NCBI RefSeq assembly: GCF_040396155.1
Contig: NZ_JBEBOY010000006.1
Span: forward strand, 1 to 64,000
Reading direction: 5' to 3'
DNA from: Tissierella praeacuta_A
GTDB lineage: Bacteria > Bacillota > Clostridia > Tissierellales > Tissierellaceae
DNA: 64,000 nt
In this document: piece by piece, positions 50,669-60,011 of the stretch
Layout of the letters: every line of letters starts with the position of its first letter
Position numbering within the stretch: the stretch's first letter is position 1
The notes under the pieces: model-generated
What the model was told of the DNA's origin: nothing
Seen by the model: the letters and a program-made list of their open reading frames with translations, nothing else
The model's database searches: none
Made by a program: the position numbers and the translations under genes

Positions 50669-51101
50669 TAGCTTCACCACCCTTTTCTTGCGATTCCTCA
50701 CGAGTAACGAACTTTGTCTTTATTGACAATTTATGTGCAGCAAGTCTCATTGCTTCTCTAGCATCTTCCTCTGATACTCCACCCATTTCAAATAAAATTC
50801 TACCTGGTTTAACTACTGCTACCCAATACTCAGGTGAACCTTTTCCTGAACCCATACGTGTTTCAGCAGGTTTTTCCGTTACTGGTTTGTCTGGGAATAC
50901 TTTAATCCAAACATTACCGCCTCTTTTTACATATCTTGTCATAGCTCTTCTTGCAGCCTCTATTTGATTGGAAGTAATCCAAGTTGGTTCTAACGCTTGT
51001 AAACCGAATTCTCCATAAGTAATTGTATTTCCACGATTAGCCTTACCTTTCATTCTTCCTCTATGAACTCTACGATATTTTACTCTTTTAGGCATTAACA
51101 T
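50658..51101 (-). CDS. rplP: Ribosomal protein uL16
   Basis: 147 residues; organises the A-site tRNA region of the 50S subunit. KRVKYRRVHRGRMKGKANRGNTITYGEFGLQALEPTWITSNQIEAARRAMTRYVKRGG is standard. AGGAGG spaces the first ATG (51101) better than the MPKRVKYRR start (51095). An acidic tail (EKGGEANED) extends the usual C-terminus slightly. Confidence 0.97.
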   Translation of the reverse strand: MLMPKRVKYRRVHRGRMKGKANRGNTITYGEFGLQALEPTWITSNQIEAARRAMTRYVKRGGNVWIKVFPDKPVTEKPAETRMGSGKGSPEYWVAVVKPGRILFEMGGVSEEDAREAMRLAAHKLSIKTKFVTREESQEKGGEANED

Positions 51102-51131
51102 TTTATTTTCCTCCTTCCTACGGAATTTATC

Positions 51132-51800
51132 CTATTCTTTTACAGTTTTCTCTACTTTTTCTACCTTCTTAGTAGGAAGAACTTCACCTTTATATAACCA
51201 TACTTTTACTCCAAGCTTACCATAAGTAGTATCTGCCTCAGCAAATCCATAATCTATGTCAGCTCTTAATGTTTGTAGAGGTATTGTCCCTTCACTATAC
51301 CCTTCAGTTCTGGCCATATCTGCTCCACCAAGTCTTCCTGATACTGAAGTTTTAATTCCTTTTCCACCAGCTCTCATAGTTCTTTGGATTGCTTGTTTCA
51401 TTGCTCTTCTGAATGAAACCCTTCTCTCAAGTTGAGAAGCAATATTTTCAGCAACTAATTGAGCATTTAATTCTGGAATTTTAATTTCTTCAACATTTAC
51501 AACTACAGACTTTTTAGTCATTTTTTCAATATCTAATCTTAATTCCTCTACTCCAGAACCACCTTTACCTATAACCATTCCTGGTTTAGCTGTGAATACT
51601 GTAAGTTTAATTCTATTAGCAGCTCTTTCAATTTCAATTTTAGAAATACCAGAGATGAATAGTTTTCTCTTAACAAATTCACGTATTTTATTGTCTTCCA
51701 CTAAATATTCATTAAAAGTCTTTTTATCAGCGTACCATTTTGAATCCCAATCTTTAATTATTCCGACCCTTAAACCATGTGGGTTAACCTTTTGACCCAT
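51132..51800 (-). CDS. rpsC: Ribosomal protein uS3
   Basis: 222 residues; lines the mRNA entry tunnel of the 30S subunit. N-terminal MGQKVNPHGLRVGI, a KH domain with GKGGSGVEELR and the C-terminal domain GGADMARTEGYSEGTIPLQTLRADIDYGFAEADTTYGKLGVKVWLYKGE. 30 bases upstream of rplP in transcription. Confidence 0.98.
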   Translation of the reverse strand: MGQKVNPHGLRVGIIKDWDSKWYADKKTFNEYLVEDNKIREFVKRKLFISGISKIEIERAANRIKLTVFTAKPGMVIGKGGSGVEELRLDIEKMTKKSVVVNVEEIKIPELNAQLVAENIASQLERRVSFRRAMKQAIQRTMRAGGKGIKTSVSGRLGGADMARTEGYSEGTIPLQTLRADIDYGFAEADTTYGKLGVKVWLYKGEVLPTKKVEKVEKTVKE

Positions 51801-51817
51801 TAACTATCCCTCCTTTT

Positions 51818-52153
51818 CTAGTCTCTTTCTTTTACAGTTACTCCTATATGACTACTTCTTTTTAATATTGGATAAGCGCTACCTCTCGCTTTAGGTCTAA
51901 ATCTTTTCATATGTGGACCATCATTTGCGTAGGCATCAGCTACAAAAAGATTATCTCTATCCATATTGAAGTTATTTTCAGCATTAGCAATTGCAGATGT
52001 TAAAACCTTTTCAAGAACTCTTGCACCCTTTTTAGGTGTAAATCTTAAGATTGATAAAGCTTCATCTACTTGTTTGCCTCTGATTTCTTTACATATGAAA
52101 TTTACCTTTAATGGTGAAATTCGTACATATTTGGCTATAGCTCTAGCTTCCAC
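51818..52153 (-). CDS. rplV: Ribosomal protein uL22
   Basis: 111 residues; its beta-hairpin (DAYANDGPHMKRFRPKARGSAYPILKRSSHIGVTVKE) forms part of the constriction of the exit tunnel and is where some macrolide-resistance changes occur; it looks wild type. 20 bases after rpsS. Confidence 0.98.
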   Translation of the reverse strand: MEARAIAKYVRISPLKVNFICKEIRGKQVDEALSILRFTPKKGARVLEKVLTSAIANAENNFNMDRDNLFVADAYANDGPHMKRFRPKARGSAYPILKRSSHIGVTVKERD

Positions 52154-52173
52154 TATATTTCCCTCCTTCTCCT

Positions 52174-52458
52174 TTATCTTACACCAGATGACCTTTCGTT
52201 TTTATCAACATGAGATCTAAAAGTTCTCGTTGGAACAAACTCACCCAGCTTGTGACCTACCATATCTTCAGTAATATATATAGGGACGTGTTTTCTTCCG
52301 TCATGTACAGCTATTGTATGACTAACCATTTCTGGAAATATAGTTGAACGACGTGACCATGTTTTAATAACTTTTTTATCATTATTTTTATTTAACTCTT
52401 CTACTTTTTTAAGAAGATGGTCATCACAAAAGGGTCCTTTTTTAAGAGATCTACCCAT
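52174..52458 (-). CDS. rpsS: Ribosomal protein uS19
   Basis: 94 residues; 30S head protein in bridge B1a. MGRSLKKGPFCDDHLLKKVE and the core KTWSRRSTIFPEMVSHTIAVHDGRKHVPIYITEDMVGHKLGEFVPTRTFRSH are conserved. 26 bases after rplB. Confidence 0.98.
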   Translation of the reverse strand: MGRSLKKGPFCDDHLLKKVEELNKNNDKKVIKTWSRRSTIFPEMVSHTIAVHDGRKHVPIYITEDMVGHKLGEFVPTRTFRSHVDKNERSSGVR

Positions 52459-52484
52459 GATTACTCCTCCTTTCAGATATTTAA

Positions 52485-53315
52485 CTACTTAGTTCTTCTT
52501 CTTACAATATATTTGTCTGATTTCTTGTTTTTCTTTCTAGTCTTTAATCCCATTGCAGGTTTACCCCATGGAGTTAATGGTGCAGGCATACCTATAGGTG
52601 CTCTACCTTCTCCACCACCATGTGGATGGTCTACAGGGTTCATTACACTACCTCTAACTGTTGGTCTAATACCCATATGTCTAGATCTACCAGCTTTACC
52701 TATTGTAATAAGCTCATGAGATATATTTCCTACTTGACCAATTGTTGCACGGCAGTTAAGTCTAACTAGTCTAAATTCTCCTGAAGGAAGTCTTAGTTGT
52801 GCAAACTCTCCTTCTTTTGCCATTAATTGTGCTGATGCACCAGCAGATCTTACAAGCTGACCACCTTTTCCTGGCTGTAACTCTACATTGTGAACATTTG
52901 TACCAACTGGAATATCTTTTAATTCCAATGCATTACCAGTTTTTATATCAGCATTTTCACCGGATTCTATTATATCCCCAACTTTTAAGTTATGAGGGGC
53001 TAAAATATATCTTTTCTCACCATCAACATAATTAATAAGCGCTATATTAGCTGTTCTATTTGGGTCATATTCAATAGCAGCAACACGACCTGGTATACCA
53101 TCTTTATTTCTTTTAAAGTCTATTATTCTATATTTTCTTTTAGCTCCACCACCCCTATGGCGAATAGTTATTCTACCTTGTGAGTTTCTTCCACCACTTC
53201 TATTTAAGTTAATAAGTAGTGATTTTTCTGGTTCTTTTTTTGTTATCTCTTCAAATGTAGAAACTGTCATCTGTCTAAGTGCAGGGGAAGTTGCTTTAAA
53301 TTTTCTAACGCTCAT
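52485..53315 (-). CDS. rplB: Ribosomal protein uL2
   Basis: 276 residues; primary 23S binder close to the peptidyl transferase centre. The functionally important histidine lies in VMNPVDHPHGGGEGRAPIG. N-terminal KATSPALRQMTVSTFEEITKKEPEKSLL is typical. 25 bases after rplW. Confidence 0.98.
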   Translation of the reverse strand: MSVRKFKATSPALRQMTVSTFEEITKKEPEKSLLINLNRSGGRNSQGRITIRHRGGGAKRKYRIIDFKRNKDGIPGRVAAIEYDPNRTANIALINYVDGEKRYILAPHNLKVGDIIESGENADIKTGNALELKDIPVGTNVHNVELQPGKGGQLVRSAGASAQLMAKEGEFAQLRLPSGEFRLVRLNCRATIGQVGNISHELITIGKAGRSRHMGIRPTVRGSVMNPVDHPHGGGEGRAPIGMPAPLTPWGKPAMGLKTRKKNKKSDKYIVRRRTK

Positions 53316-53340
53316 CGTTTTCCCTCCTTCTATGAAATTT

Positions 53341-53634
53341 CTATTCCATTCCCTCGAAGAATTCTATTCTCTTAGAATCTTCCGTTAATTTCACTATGGC
53401 TTTCTTCCAATCTGGTCTCTTACCTGAATTCATTCCTTGTCTTTTTATTTTGCCAAGCATATTCATTACACTAACTTTTTCAACTTTTACACCAAATATA
53501 GTTTCAATAGCTTTTTTTACTTCAGCTTTATTTGTTCTTTTATCAACAACAAAAGTATACTTGCCATATGCCATATCATCCATACTTCTCTCAGTTATTA
53601 TTGGTCTGATGATAATATCGTGTGGATTACGCAT
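53341..53634 (-). CDS. rplW: Ribosomal protein uL23
   Basis: 97 residues; docking site for trigger factor and SRP at the tunnel exit. DIIIRPIITERSMDDMAYGKYTFVVDKRTNKAEVKKAIETIFGVKVEKV is diagnostic. Its ATG shares a base with the rplD stop (TAATG), so translation is coupled. Confidence 0.98.
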   Translation of the reverse strand: MRNPHDIIIRPIITERSMDDMAYGKYTFVVDKRTNKAEVKKAIETIFGVKVEKVSVMNMLGKIKRQGMNSGKRPDWKKAIVKLTEDSKRIEFFEGME

Positions 53635-54257
53635 TATGCATACACCTCCTCCACTTTTCTTACTGCATCCTTAGTTATAATAAATGAATTATATTTTAAT
53701 ATATCATAAACATTTAATGTATTAACAAGAGCAGTTTGTACATTCGGAATGTTATTTGCTGATTTTATAACATTTGCATTCTTTTCTCCCATAACTATTA
53801 AAGCTTTCTTATCTGCATTTATTTTATTTAAGAAATTAGCCATATCTTTAGTTTTTGGAGCATCAAGGTTTATTTCATCTATTACGATTATTTCATTTTG
53901 TAAAACCTTTGAAGTTAATGCAGATTTCATTGCAAGTCTCTTAACTTTTTTAGGCACACTGTAGCTGTAATCTCTTGGCTTTGGTGCAAACGTAACTCCA
54001 CCACCTGTGAAATGTGGCGCTCTAATACTACCTTGACGAGCTCTACCTGTACCTTTTTGTCTCCAAGGTTTTCTACCGCCGCCTCTTACCTCTGCTCTAG
54101 TTTTAACAGATTGTGTTCCTTGTCTTTTATTAGCAAGTTGATTTTTTACAACTTCATAAACTACATGTTGGTTTACTTCAATCCCAAATATACTATCATT
54201 TAATTCAATTTCTCCTACTTGTTCTCCTAACATGTTATAAACATTTACCTTAGGCAT
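53634..54257 (-). CDS. rplD: Ribosomal protein uL4
   Basis: 207 residues; its loop (RQGTQSVKTRAEVRGGGRKPWRQKGTGRARQGSIRAPHFTGGGVTF) lines the exit tunnel. In E. coli uL4 also represses the S10 operon by binding its leader; whether it does so here with the structured leader at 55302-55395 is open. 27 bases after rplC. Confidence 0.98.
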   Translation of the reverse strand: MPKVNVYNMLGEQVGEIELNDSIFGIEVNQHVVYEVVKNQLANKRQGTQSVKTRAEVRGGGRKPWRQKGTGRARQGSIRAPHFTGGGVTFAPKPRDYSYSVPKKVKRLAMKSALTSKVLQNEIIVIDEINLDAPKTKDMANFLNKINADKKALIVMGEKNANVIKSANNIPNVQTALVNTLNVYDILKYNSFIITKDAVRKVEEVYA

Positions 54258-54284
54258 TTTGCATCCTCCTTTCCGACGTAATTA

Positions 54285-54911
54285 TTACTTTTTAACCGTT
54301 TCTTTTATAGTTACTATTCCTTTTTTAGGTCCTGGAACTGAGCCTTTTATAAGGATTAGATTATTATCAGCATCTACTCTAACTACTTCAAGGTTTTGTA
54401 CAGTTACTCTTTCATTTCCCATTCTGCCCATCATTCTATGGCCTTTAAATACTCTTCCTGGGTAAGTACCTGCAGACATACCACCTGGCATTCTATGGAA
54501 TTTAGAACCATGTGTTTCTCTTCCTCTACCAAATCCATGTCTCTTTATAACGCCTTGTGTTCCTTTACCTTTTGAAATACCAATAACATCAATTAGGTCA
54601 CCTTCAGCAAATACATCTGCTTTTATTTCTTGACCTATTTCATATTCATCTGGATTCTCTACTTTAAATTCTTTCAAATATTTCTTATATGCTACATTTC
54701 CTTTATTAAAATGACCTTTTATAGGTTTGTTTATTCTTTGTTCCTTTATATCTTGAAATCCAACTTGGATTGCATTATATCCATCTATTTCAACAGTTTT
54801 CTTTTGAACAACAACTAAAGGGCCAGCCTCAACAACTGTTACTGGAACTACAGACCCATCTTCTTTGAAAATTTGAGTCATTCCAATTTTTCTTCCTATT
54901 ATGTTTTTCAT
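54285..54911 (-). CDS. rplC: Ribosomal protein uL3
   Basis: 208 residues; helps shape the peptidyl transferase centre, with the conserved GFGRGRETHGSKFHRMPGGMSAGTYPGRVFKGHRM loop. The frame opens at 54947, but the ATG at 54909-54911 (MKNIIGRKIGMTQIF) follows AGGAGGTGTAGTA and is the true start. Confidence 0.97.
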   Translation of the reverse strand: MKNIIGRKIGMTQIFKEDGSVVPVTVVEAGPLVVVQKKTVEIDGYNAIQVGFQDIKEQRINKPIKGHFNKGNVAYKKYLKEFKVENPDEYEIGQEIKADVFAEGDLIDVIGISKGKGTQGVIKRHGFGRGRETHGSKFHRMPGGMSAGTYPGRVFKGHRMMGRMGNERVTVQNLEVVRVDADNNLILIKGSVPGPKKGIVTIKETVKK

Positions 54912-54966
54912 TACTACACCTCCTATTATATTACAGCGGATTACCATAGGTAATCATATAAATATC

Positions 54967-55284
54967 TTATGATCTAATTTCAATATCCACTCCAGCAGGT
55001 AAATTCAATTTCATAAGTGAATCCACAGTCTTTTGATTAGGATTTAAGATATCGATTAATCTCTTATGAGTTCTTTGCTCGAATTGCTCTCTAGAGTCTT
55101 TGTACTTATGAACTGCTCTTAGTATTGTGATTATTTCTTTCTCTGTTGGTAGAGGTACTGGACCTGACACAGTCGCACCCGTCCTCTTAGCAGTCTCAAC
55201 TATTCTTTGAGCTGATGCATCCAAAAGTTCATGATCATAAGCCTTTAACCTAATTCTTATTTTTTGTTTACCATTGTTTGACAT
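54967..55284 (-). CDS. rpsJ: Ribosomal protein uS10
   Basis: 105 residues; 30S head protein and first gene of the S10 operon. QKIRIRLKAYDHELLDASAQRIVETAKRTGATVSGPVPLPTEKEI and HKRLIDILNPNQKTVDSLMKLNLPAGVDIEI are standard. It begins at an ATG after AAGGGAGGGAATTAA, directly downstream of a structured leader RNA. Confidence 0.98.
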   Translation of the reverse strand: MSNNGKQKIRIRLKAYDHELLDASAQRIVETAKRTGATVSGPVPLPTEKEIITILRAVHKYKDSREQFEQRTHKRLIDILNPNQKTVDSLMKLNLPAGVDIEIRS

Positions 55285-55301
55285 TTAATTCCCTCCTTCT
55301 A

Positions 55302-55395
55302 TCGCATGCTGTTTTTTACATGCGACTTGGCGTTGCCGATACACACCTCCGGGTGTGTTGCTATTTTTTAAATAAGCAACGGCAATCCCAGTCGC
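55302..55395 (-). promoter_or_regulatory. Structured, possibly bistable leader RNA of the S10 operon
   Basis: On the minus strand GCGACT (55390-55395) pairs with AGTCGC (55322-55327) and TTGCCG (55380-55385) with CGGCAA (55333-55338). They enclose two hairpins: GTTGC-type arms at 55357-55361/55376-55380 and ACACACC-TCCG-GGTGTGT (55341-55358 on plus). The AGTCGC strand is also part of TCGCATG (55319-55325), which can instead pair with CATGCGA (55302-55308) right before the rpsJ ribosome site. The two folds exclude each other. The leader starts near 55480. Confidence 0.65.
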
Positions 55396-55488
55396 CCGAT
55401 TTATAACCGGACATTCTCAGCAAAAATTCCCTGTTTAAAATCAGCCACCTTTTGCGTCATCGCAATGTCTAAAATTGAACACTAATAC

Positions 55489-55517
55489 ATTTTATAATAA
55501 ACCTAATGAAAACTCAA
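55489..55517 (-). promoter_or_regulatory. Promoter of the S10 operon
   Basis: On the minus strand TTGAGT (55512-55517), a 17-base spacer and TAAAAT (55489-55494); an overlapping TATAAA gives a 15-base spacer. It is the only good promoter-like pair between tuf and rpsJ. Confidence 0.55.
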
Positions 55518-55574
55518 GCTTTTTTTTAAATAAACTTAAGTTTTTTAAGTTTTCTTATATATTTTTAGAGATTA

Positions 55575-55604
55575 GCAGGGGCCCTTCATTTTTCGGGTCC
55601 CTGC
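55575..55604. terminator. GC-rich hairpin after tuf
   Basis: GCAGGGGCCC (55575-55584) and GGGTCCCTGC (55595-55604), an imperfect 10-base stem with a 10-base loop, 20 bases past the tuf stop codon. The T run on the minus strand is poor, so partial read-through into the S10 operon is possible. Confidence 0.55.
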
Positions 55605-55625
55605 CTTTATATCTAAACTTAAAAA

Positions 55626-56819
55626 TTATTCAAGAACTTTAGTTACAACTCCAGATCCTACTGTTCTTCCACCTTCACGAATTGAGAATCTTAGTCCTTC
55701 TTCTATAGCTATTGATGTGATTAGTTCTATAGTAAACTTTGCGTTATCTCCTGGCATTACCATTTCTACGCCTTCTTCTAATTGGATATTTCCTGTTACG
55801 TCTGTTGTTCTAAAATAGAATTGTGGTCTATATCCGTTAAAGAATGGTGTATGTCTTCCACCCTCTTCTTTTGATAATACATATACTTCTGACTCAAATT
55901 TTAGATGTGGGTTTATTGATTTTGGTTTTGCTAGTACTTGGCCTCTTTCGATTTCGTTTCTTTGAACTCCTCTTAAAAGCGCTCCTATGTTGTCTCCTGC
56001 TTGTGCTTCATCAAGTAGTTTTCTAAACATTTCTACTCCTGTTACTACTACTTGTCTTGCTTCTTCTGCTAATCCAACGATTTCTACTGTATCGCCTGTT
56101 TTTACTACTCCTCTTTCTACTCTTCCTGTTGCTACTGTTCCTCTTCCTGTGATTGAGAATACGTCTTCTACTGGCATTAAGAATGGTTTGTCTGTATCTC
56201 TTTCTGGTTGTGGAACGTATGCGTCTACTTCTTCCATTAGTTTAACTATTTTGTCTCCCCATGGTCCGTCTGGTTCTTCTATTGCCTTTAATGCTGAACC
56301 TACTACGATTGGTGTATTGTCTCCGTCGAAATCATATTCGGATAGTAATTCTCTTACTTCCATTTCTACTAATTCGATTAATTCTTCGTCATCTACCATG
56401 TCTTGTTTGTTTAAGAATACTACTATCTTTGGTACTCCTACGTTTCTTGATAATAGAATATGTTCTCTTGTTTGTGGCATTGGACCATCTGCTGCTGATA
56501 CTACTAAGATTGCTCCATCCATTTGTGCTGCTCCTGTTATCATGTTCTTTACATAGTCAGCATGGCCTGGGCAGTCTACGTGTGCATAGTGACGGTTTGC
56601 TGTTTCATATTCTACGTGAGATGTGGAAATTGTTATTCCTCTTTCTCTTTCTTCTGGTGCTTTATCTATGTTGTCATAGCTTATTGCTTCTCCTGAGCCA
56701 AATCTTTTGTTTAATACCATTGTAATTGCTGCTGTTAATGTTGTTTTACCATGGTCTACGTGTCCTATTGTCCCTATATTTACATGGGGTTTTGTTCTTT
56801 CAAATTTTGCTTTTGCCAT
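55626..56819 (-). CDS. tuf: Elongation factor Tu
   Basis: 397 residues; GTPase that delivers aminoacyl-tRNA. G1 GHVDHGKTT, switch region GITISTSHVEYE, DCPGHADYVKNM, and G4 NKQD. The body shows a codon choice distinct from neighbours (few rare codons), as expected for a very abundant protein. It follows fusA by 25 bases. A second tuf copy, common in Clostridia, would lie outside the window. Confidence 0.98.
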   Translation of the reverse strand: MAKAKFERTKPHVNIGTIGHVDHGKTTLTAAITMVLNKRFGSGEAISYDNIDKAPEERERGITISTSHVEYETANRHYAHVDCPGHADYVKNMITGAAQMDGAILVVSAADGPMPQTREHILLSRNVGVPKIVVFLNKQDMVDDEELIELVEMEVRELLSEYDFDGDNTPIVVGSALKAIEEPDGPWGDKIVKLMEEVDAYVPQPERDTDKPFLMPVEDVFSITGRGTVATGRVERGVVKTGDTVEIVGLAEEARQVVVTGVEMFRKLLDEAQAGDNIGALLRGVQRNEIERGQVLAKPKSINPHLKFESEVYVLSKEEGGRHTPFFNGYRPQFYFRTTDVTGNIQLEEGVEMVMPGDNAKFTIELITSIAIEEGLRFSIREGGRTVGSGVVTKVLE

Positions 56820-56844
56820 TTCAATTTTCCTCCTTAATTATAGA

Positions 56845-58914
56845 TTATTTCTTACCTGTAATTTTCTCTGCAATACTATTCGGCACTGATTCATAGTGAT
56901 CAAATTGCATAGAAAATACTCCTCTACCTTGAGTATTAGAACGAAGGTCAGTTGCATATCCAAACATTTCTGATAGCGGCACGAATCCTCTAATTACTTG
57001 AGCACCGCTTCTTAATTCCATTCCTTCTATTCTACCTCTTCTAGAGTTAATATCTCCTATAACATCACCCATATACTCTTCTGGTACTATTACTTCTACC
57101 CTCATCATTGGTTCAAGTAATGTAGGTTTAGCTTTTGCAATAGCTGCTCTAACACCCATAGATCCAGCTATCTTAAATGCCATCTCTGAAGAGTCTACAT
57201 CATGATATGATCCATCATAAAGAGTAACTTTTATATCTAACACTGGGTAACCTCCGATAACACCTGATTCCAAGGCTTCTTGAATTCCGCCATCTATAGC
57301 ATTGATGTATTCCTTAGGTATTGCTCCTCCTACTATAGCATTTACGAATTCATAACCCGAACCCGGTTCTTGAGGTTCTACTTTTAATTTTACGTGACCG
57401 TATTGTCCACGACCACCGGATTGTCTTACATACTTACCTTCTGCTTCTGCAGCAGTTTGGATAGATTCTTTATACGCTACCTGTGGACTACCAACATTTG
57501 CTTCTACCTTGAATTCTCTAAGAAGTCTATCTACAATTATCTCTAGGTGAAGTTCACCCATTCCAGCGATTATTGTTTGACCTGTTTCTTCATCAGTATA
57601 AGTTTTAAATGTTGGGTCTTCCTCAGCTAACTTTGCTAAGGCAGTAGCCATTTTATCTTGAGATGCCTTTGTTTTTGGTTCTATAGCTACGTGAATAACC
57701 GGTTCTGGGAATTCCATAGTTTCTAAAACTATTGGATGTATATCATCAGATAAAGTATCTCCTGTAGAAGTATCCTTTAATCCTACAGCAGCTGCTATAT
57801 CTCCTGCGAATACTTCATCAACCTCTTCTCTTTTGTTAGCATGCATAAGCAATATTCTACCAATTCTTTCTCTCTTACCTTTGCTAGTGTTTTGTACATA
57901 ACTGCCAGCTTTAAGGCTACCCGAATATACTCTAAAATATGCAAGTTTTCCTATAAAAGGATCTGATACAATTTTAAATGCTAATGCTGAAAATGGTTCA
58001 TCATCTGAAGATATTCTTTCTTCCTCTTCTTCAGAATTTAATCCCATACCTTTTATTGGTGGTATGTCTAATGGAGAAGGTAAATAATCAACTATAGCAT
58101 CTAATAGAGGCTGTACTCCCCTATTTTTATAAGAAGAACCGCATAGAACAGGTGTTATTTCTACTTTATTAGTTGCTGTTCTAATACCTCTCATAAGCTC
58201 TTCTGTAGTTATTTCCTCTCCCTCTAAATACTTCATCATTAATTCTTCATCGTGTTCAGCTACATTCTCAAGTAAATTTTCTCTATATTCTTTGGCTAAA
58301 TCTAACATATCAGATGGTATTTCTGTTATTTCAAGATCTTCACCTAGATCATCCTTGTAAATTCTAGCATTCATATTAACTAGGTCAACTACTCCTAAAA
58401 AGCCTTCTTCTTTTCCAATTGGTAATTGTATAGGTACTGGATTGGCCTTAAGTCTATCTTTAATCATTCCTACTGCCCTATAGAAGTCTGCTCCAAAAAT
58501 ATCCATTTTGTTAACAAATGCTAATCTAGGTACATGATATTTATCTGCTTGCCTCCAAACAGTTTCAGATTGAGGTTCAACTCCACCCTTAGCGCAGAAT
58601 AAAGCTACTGCACCATCAAGGACGCGTAATGATCTTTCTACTTCTACAGTGAAATCCACGTGTCCTGGTGTATCAATAACATTAACTCTATGTTCTCTCC
58701 ACATACATGTAGTTGCAGCAGATGTAATTGTAATTCCTCTTTCTTGTTCTTGTTCCATCCAATCCATTTGGGCAGCGCCCTCATGGGTTTCTCCTATTTT
58801 GTGTATCTTACCAGTGTAAAATAAAATTCTCTCTGTGGTGGTTGTTTTTCCTGCATCAATATGAGCCATTATGCCGATGTTTCTAGTTTTTTCCAATGAA
58901 ATTTGTCTTGGCAC
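56845..58914 (-). CDS. fusA: Elongation factor G
   Basis: 689 residues; translocation GTPase. G1 AHIDAGKTTTTERILFYTG, GITITSAATTC, DTPGHVDFTVEVERSLRVLDG, NKMD. All five domains are present, and the C-terminal end reads SMQFDHYESVPNSIAEKI. The frame opens at 58956, but GTG at 58914 (MPRQISLEKTRNIG) follows AGGAGGAAAAATT and is the real start. Confidence 0.97.
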   Translation of the reverse strand: MPRQISLEKTRNIGIMAHIDAGKTTTTERILFYTGKIHKIGETHEGAAQMDWMEQEQERGITITSAATTCMWREHRVNVIDTPGHVDFTVEVERSLRVLDGAVALFCAKGGVEPQSETVWRQADKYHVPRLAFVNKMDIFGADFYRAVGMIKDRLKANPVPIQLPIGKEEGFLGVVDLVNMNARIYKDDLGEDLEITEIPSDMLDLAKEYRENLLENVAEHDEELMMKYLEGEEITTEELMRGIRTATNKVEITPVLCGSSYKNRGVQPLLDAIVDYLPSPLDIPPIKGMGLNSEEEEERISSDDEPFSALAFKIVSDPFIGKLAYFRVYSGSLKAGSYVQNTSKGKRERIGRILLMHANKREEVDEVFAGDIAAAVGLKDTSTGDTLSDDIHPIVLETMEFPEPVIHVAIEPKTKASQDKMATALAKLAEEDPTFKTYTDEETGQTIIAGMGELHLEIIVDRLLREFKVEANVGSPQVAYKESIQTAAEAEGKYVRQSGGRGQYGHVKLKVEPQEPGSGYEFVNAIVGGAIPKEYINAIDGGIQEALESGVIGGYPVLDIKVTLYDGSYHDVDSSEMAFKIAGSMGVRAAIAKAKPTLLEPMMRVEVIVPEEYMGDVIGDINSRRGRIEGMELRSGAQVIRGFVPLSEMFGYATDLRSNTQGRGVFSMQFDHYESVPNSIAEKITGKK

Positions 58915-58971
58915 AATTTTTCCTCCTTCTTCTTGATTCTTAGTCCCCCTCCACACAATAAAAACGATATA

Positions 58972-59442
58972 TTACCATCTGTAGTGTGCGAAAGCTTTAT
59001 TAGCTTCAGCCATCTTGTGAGTATCTTCTCTTTTCTTAACACTTGCTCCCATACTATTTGAAGCATCTAAGATTTCTTTTGCTAATTTTTCAACCATAGT
59101 TTTTTCTCCTCTTTTTCTTGAATAGTCTACTAACCATCTAAGACCAAGAGTTTCTCTTCTATCTGCTCTTACTTCTATTGGCACTTGATAAGTTGCTCCC
59201 CCAATACGTCTTGCCTTTACTTCTAGTACAGGCATGATATTGTTCATAGCTTTATAGAATACTTCTAGTGCATCTTCATTAGTTTTTTCTTGAATGTAAT
59301 CAAAAGCTCCATAAACTATGCTTTGGGCAGTTCCTTTCTTGCCATCTAACATAATTCCATTAATTAATTTAGTTACTACCACATCATTATAAATAGGATC
59401 TGGCATAACTTCTCTCTTTGGTACATGTCCTTTTCTTGGCAC
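58972..59442 (-). CDS. rpsG: Ribosomal protein uS7
   Basis: 156 residues, the standard length; organises the 3' major domain of 16S rRNA and lines the E site. PRKGHVPKREVMPDPIYNDVVVTKLING and GGATYQVPIEVRADRRETLGLRWLV are conserved. The frame extends to 59514, but GTG at 59442 behind AAGGAGGGAAGTAAA is the family start. Confidence 0.97.
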   Translation of the reverse strand: MPRKGHVPKREVMPDPIYNDVVVTKLINGIMLDGKKGTAQSIVYGAFDYIQEKTNEDALEVFYKAMNNIMPVLEVKARRIGGATYQVPIEVRADRRETLGLRWLVDYSRKRGEKTMVEKLAKEILDASNSMGASVKKREDTHKMAEANKAFAHYRW

Positions 59443-59560
59443 TTTACTTCCCTCCTTAACTATATAAAGTCGATTCATTGGTACTCGACAAATTATTTTG
59501 CCGTACCGCGCCAAAATGCATATATATCAACGGATTATAATCCTGCATTTTAAGCAATTG

Positions 59561-59983
59561 TTATTTCTTGTTAGCCTTTGGCTTCTTAGCACCATATTTA
59601 GATCTGCTTTGCATTCTTTTGTCAACGCCAGAAGCATCTAAGGTACCTCTAACAATATGGTATCTAACACCCGGAAGGTCTTTAACTCTTCCACCTCTTA
59701 TTAGAACAACACTATGTTCTTGTAAGTTGTGTCCAATTCCTGGGATATATGCTGCAACTTCTTCACCATTAGTAAGTCTTACCCTAGCAACCTTTCTTAA
59801 AGCTGAGTTAGGTTTCTTAGGTGTAACTGTTCTAACAGCAACACATACTCCCCTTTTTTGTGGTGAGTTAACTTCAGTTTCCTTCTTTTTTAGAGTGTTT
59901 AGATTCACTCCTAAAGCAGGAGATTTTGATTTATAAACAACTTTATCTCTGCCTCTTTTAATTAATTGGTTAATGGTTGGCAT
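59561..59983 (-). CDS. rpsL: Ribosomal protein uS12
   Basis: 140 residues; decoding-centre protein. It carries wild-type-looking TPKKPNSALRKVARVRL (the lysine that confers streptomycin resistance when changed) and VLIRGGRVKDLPGVRYHIVRG. 28 bases after the L7Ae-like gene; about 120 bases before the rpsG start. Confidence 0.98.
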   Translation of the reverse strand: MPTINQLIKRGRDKVVYKSKSPALGVNLNTLKKKETEVNSPQKRGVCVAVRTVTPKKPNSALRKVARVRLTNGEEVAAYIPGIGHNLQEHSVVLIRGGRVKDLPGVRYHIVRGTLDASGVDKRMQSRSKYGAKKPKANKK

Positions 59984-60011
59984 TAAGGCACCTCCTTCTA
60001 TTTTTTATATA

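Noticed and set aside
55987..56725. Two long plus-strand frames over tuf
   Set aside because: Long antisense frames are expected opposite highly biased genes such as tuf; they are S/T/L-rich and lack ribosome sites.
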